A stretch of DNA of 64,000 bases from GCA-2683825 sp965662355 (GTDB taxonomy: Bacteria; Planctomycetota; UBA1135; GCA-002686595). A model generated the notes under the pieces. That model was not told where the DNA came from and did not search any database. It worked only from the letters and a program-made list of their open reading frames with translations. The position numbers and the translations under genes were made by a program. The stretch spans positions 186,001 through 250,000 of the forward strand of contig CBFIHP010000002.1 in NCBI GenBank assembly GCA_965662355.1, given 5' to 3'. Of this stretch, positions 61,531-64,000 are shown one piece after another. Numbering within the stretch: the first letter of the stretch is position 1; each line of letters begins with the position of its first letter.

Positions 61531-62793
61531 ATGGGCACCTTGTTCCTGATCGTGCGCAAGAGCCTCGCGCAACACGCGCTCTCGAGCGTAGTGACCATCG
61601 CCGCCACCGCCCTGGGGGCCGGGTTGGTCCTGGCGGTCTTCGCCATCAGCGCCCAATCGGAACGGGCGTTCACCGGCGGAGCCCTGGGCTTCGATGCGGT
61701 CCTGGGTGCGCGGGGAAGCGCCCTGCAGCTCGTCCTGAACAGCGTGTATCACCTCGAGACCTCGCCGGGCAATTTGCCCTGGGGTCAGTACACGCAGGTG
61801 CGCGACGACCCGCGCGTCGAGCTGGCGATTCCGTACGCCGTCGGCGACAGCTATCGCGGTTTTCGTGTGGTGGGCACGACAGTGGAGCTCTTCACGCGCT
61901 TCGAGCATCGCGCGGGCGAGACCTTTCGCTTCCAGGAGGACGGACAGGCCTTCGATCCGGGGCGGCGCGAGGCCGTGCTCGGAGCCAGCGTGGCTCGTCG
62001 TCTGGGGCTCGGACGCGGGTCCCACATTCGCCCCGAACACGGTGTCGGTATCGCGGCCGAGCACGCCCAGGCGCACGACGAGGAGTTCGTCGTCGTCGGG
62101 GTGCTGGAGGCGACGAACACGCCCTCGGACCGCGTCGTTTGGATCCCGATCGAGGGCATCTTTCGCATGGGCGGACATGTGTTGCGCGGAGACGGCGAGA
62201 CCTTCGCCGCCCAGCCTGGCGAGGAGATCCCCGAGCGCCATCGCGAAGTCAGCGCCGTGCTCTTGAAGCTGAAGAGTCCCCAGGCGGGTTTTCAACTGGA
62301 GCGCGCGATCAATGGCGAGGGCACGCAGGCGACCCTGGCCTTCCCGATCGGCCGTTCGATCGCCGAGCTGTTCGACAAGCTGGGTTGGGTGAACCGCGTG
62401 CTGGAGGTGGTGGCGTATCTCGTGTGTCTCGTGGCGGCGGGCGCGATTCTGGCCAGCCTGACGAACGCGATGAACGAAAGGCGGCGCGAGTTCGCCATTC
62501 TGCGAGCACTTGGAGCACGACGGCGTACCGTGTTCGCGGCCATCGTGCTCGAGTCCAGCGCCATCGCGGGGGCGGGCGCGTGCTGTGGCTACGTGATCTA
62601 CGGGCTCCTGTTCTTCGGGATCGCGCGCTCGATCGAGGTGCGTACCGGTGTCATCGTCGAGCCCGCCGACTTTCATCCGATCCTCGTTCTCGCCCCACTG
62701 GGTATGGTCCTCTTGGGTGCACTGGCAGGCATCCTGCCGGCGTGGAAGGCCTACTCCACCGACGTGGCCACCCACCTCTCGTCGGGAGGCTGA
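61531..62793 (+). CDS. FtsX-like (MacB/LolC-type) permease
   Basis: 420 residues. The first transmembrane helix and an extracytoplasmic region of about 250 residues (residues about 40-290) precede three C-terminal helices (VVAYLVCLVAAGAILASL, GAGACCGYVIYGLLFFG and LAPLGMVLLGALAGIL). The cytoplasmic coupling motif MNERRREFAILRALGARRR is the family hallmark. With the ATPase it forms a type VII ABC mechanotransmission exporter, possibly moving lipoproteins or other substrates from the inner membrane. The WD40 gene follows after five bases. Confidence 0.88.
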   Translation: MGTLFLIVRKSLAQHALSSVVTIAATALGAGLVLAVFAISAQSERAFTGGALGFDAVLGARGSALQLVLNSVYHLETSPGNLPWGQYTQVRDDPRVELAIPYAVGDSYRGFRVVGTTVELFTRFEHRAGETFRFQEDGQAFDPGRREAVLGASVARRLGLGRGSHIRPEHGVGIAAEHAQAHDEEFVVVGVLEATNTPSDRVVWIPIEGIFRMGGHVLRGDGETFAAQPGEEIPERHREVSAVLLKLKSPQAGFQLERAINGEGTQATLAFPIGRSIAELFDKLGWVNRVLEVVAYLVCLVAAGAILASLTNAMNERRREFAILRALGARRRTVFAAIVLESSAIAGAGACCGYVIYGLLFFGIARSIEVRTGVIVEPADFHPILVLAPLGMVLLGALAGILPAWKAYSTDVATHLSSGG

Positions 62794-62798
62794 ACAGG

Positions 62799-64000
62799 AT
62801 GAAAGAAGCACGTCGTTCCGGAACCCTCGTCGCCGCCCTCACCGGACTGGCTTTCCTGGCATCGTGGGCAGCGATCTATCGCTTGTTCGACAACCGCGAC
62901 GAACTTCTCCTGCGCCAGACCGATCTGGTGCGGCGCAACGACGAGCTCGATGAGGACCTGGCGAAGGCCCACGCGTTGGTTGAGAGGACGCGCGCCGAGC
63001 TTTCGACGAATGCCAACGAGAAAGCAGCGCTTGCGGACAGTGCAAAAGAACTCGCGATCGCCGCGCGACGCACGAACGCGATGCGACTCCAGGCCGCGGA
63101 GATCGCGATCGAGGCCTCGCGTCTTGCTCGGGCGCAGGCGCTGCTCACGAGTGTCCCCGAGGAGGCGCGGGGTTTGTCCTGGAAGCTCCTTCAGTCGAGC
63201 TTACAACGACGCTTTCCGCTCCTGGTTGACGCGGAGGACGACATTCTCGCCCTGGCCACAGCACCAGGGCAGACGGAGATCGCAGTCGGAACACGCGAGG
63301 GGCGATTGCTCGGCTATGCGGTAGTACCGCCTGAGCATCCCGTGGCCGGGAGCATTGCGCCGCTCTTCGAGATCGAGGCCCACGAAGAGGCGATTTTCGC
63401 CTGCGCCTTCGATCCCGCGGGCAAGCGGCTCGCTGCTGGCGACCTGTCGGGCCAGGTCTCGGTCTGGGACATTGCCTCCGGAGACGACGTGGCCTCGTGC
63501 GACTTCGACGAGACGGTGACCGCTCTTGGCTTTGTCGACGAGACACACCTGGTCATCGGTGGTGATGACGGTCGGCTGGGCGTGTGGAACACCCAGACGG
63601 CCCATCTTTCCGAGTTGCGTGGCCACGATCGTTCGATCAACGCGATCGAGATCGATACCGAGCGTAGACGCTTCGCCAGCGCCAGTGACGACGCCCTCGT
63701 TCGGCTCTGGTCGGGAAGCGCGTTCGAGACCTTGATCGAGCTGGAAGGCCATGGCGATTGGGTACGGGACGTGGCCTTCGCGCCGGATGGCGTGACCCTC
63801 GCCAGCGCCTCCTCGGACCTGACGATTCGTCACTGGGACACGAACTCCGGCCAGGAGCTGCGCTCGAGCTCGACCCAGGGGGTCGAGGTCGTGGGCTTCG
63901 AATACGCGAGCGATGGCAGTGGTTGGTGCGCCTATGGTCGCTTCGGCGAGCTCCTCTTCGAGCGCGCGGGAGCACGCCTGGAATACGACGTGCCCCTGGT
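62799..64000 (+). CDS. WD40-repeat membrane-anchored protein (3' end outside window)
   Basis: At least 400 residues; the frame is open to the window end. An N-terminal transmembrane helix (TLVAALTGLAFLASWAAIYR) is followed by a coiled-coil (LVRRNDELDEDLAKAHALVE...) and then WD40 blades: FACAFDPAGKRLAAGDLSGQ, LRGHDRSINAIEIDTERRRF, LEGHGDWVRDVAFAPDG. The coiled-coil/WD40 arrangement is common in planctomycete-like genomes, sometimes as the C-terminal part of Ser/Thr kinases, but no kinase domain is present here. It is the fourth gene in a plus-strand run and likely co-transcribed with the permease. Confidence 0.82.
   Translation, partial: MKEARRSGTLVAALTGLAFLASWAAIYRLFDNRDELLLRQTDLVRRNDELDEDLAKAHALVERTRAELSTNANEKAALADSAKELAIAARRTNAMRLQAAEIAIEASRLARAQALLTSVPEEARGLSWKLLQSSLQRRFPLLVDAEDDILALATAPGQTEIAVGTREGRLLGYAVVPPEHPVAGSIAPLFEIEAHEEAIFACAFDPAGKRLAAGDLSGQVSVWDIASGDDVASCDFDETVTALGFVDETHLVIGGDDGRLGVWNTQTAHLSELRGHDRSINAIEIDTERRRFASASDDALVRLWSGSAFETLIELEGHGDWVRDVAFAPDGVTLASASSDLTIRHWDTNSGQELRSSSTQGVEVVGFEYASDGSGWCAYGRFGELLFERAGARLEYDVPL

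Noticed and set aside
61525..62811. 428-codon frame opposite the FtsX-like permease
   Set aside because: Antisense shadow of a confident gene, with no start signal or domain.

Overview
The window is GC-rich, double-stranded bacterial DNA with dense coding on both strands. Its gene set suggests Planctomycetota or a close relative: a sulfatase-like lipoprotein, a cytochrome/copper-monooxygenase/TPR fusion, exported beta-propeller and LVIVD proteins, a doubled UvrA, a DUF3052 remnant, WD40 and HDOD proteins. The phylum call is an inference from gene families only; no rRNA or ribosomal protein gene is present to settle it.

Bases 1-27135 are chromosomal backbone. The 3' end of recG is followed by convergent exported beta-propeller/LVIVD genes, a radical SAM protein, a triple CCKGC-repeat exported protein, and a tightly overlapped CusCBA-type metal efflux operon led by a Cys-rich secreted protein. 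Then come a DUF4863-like protein, a protein with an Ala-Asp repeat tail, a GT-C-like membrane protein, an esterase, adenosine deaminase, gltX, an anti-sigma-like/NHL gene pair, a cupin, cysteine dioxygenase and a Tat-exported superoxide dismutase.

Bases 27136-39044 are an integrated element of about 11.9 kb inserted in a tRNA-Met(CAT) gene, bounded by a 43-bp perfect direct repeat of the tRNA 5' half. The integrase abuts the right end. The element supplies a new 5' half of the tRNA together with a promoter-like segment resembling the chromosomal one. It carries a predicted nuclease-P-loop fusion, a zinc-ribbon protein, a second tyrosine recombinase coupled to an HNH protein, a Xer/dif-like 11-6-11 palindrome, a Gp88-family protein, several small unknown genes, an IS3 remnant and many large hairpins between genes.

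Bases 39045-64000 return to backbone. They hold a cytochrome-c-like gene with two in-frame TGA codons, a non-phosphorylating L-fucose-type catabolic operon, a doubled UvrA of 1669 residues, a four-gene ABC-2 export operon, and an HDOD regulator whose receiver lacks the phospho-accepting Asp. They also hold gmd, an Nramp transporter, a FixJ-like regulator, a broken DUF3052 gene beside a sulfatase-like lipoprotein, the copper-monooxygenase fusion, a LolD/MacB-like ATPase with its FtsX-like permease, and the start of a WD40 protein that runs off the window. Recurrent themes are metal handling at the envelope, redox and sulfur chemistry, and several genes interrupted by single in-frame stops.
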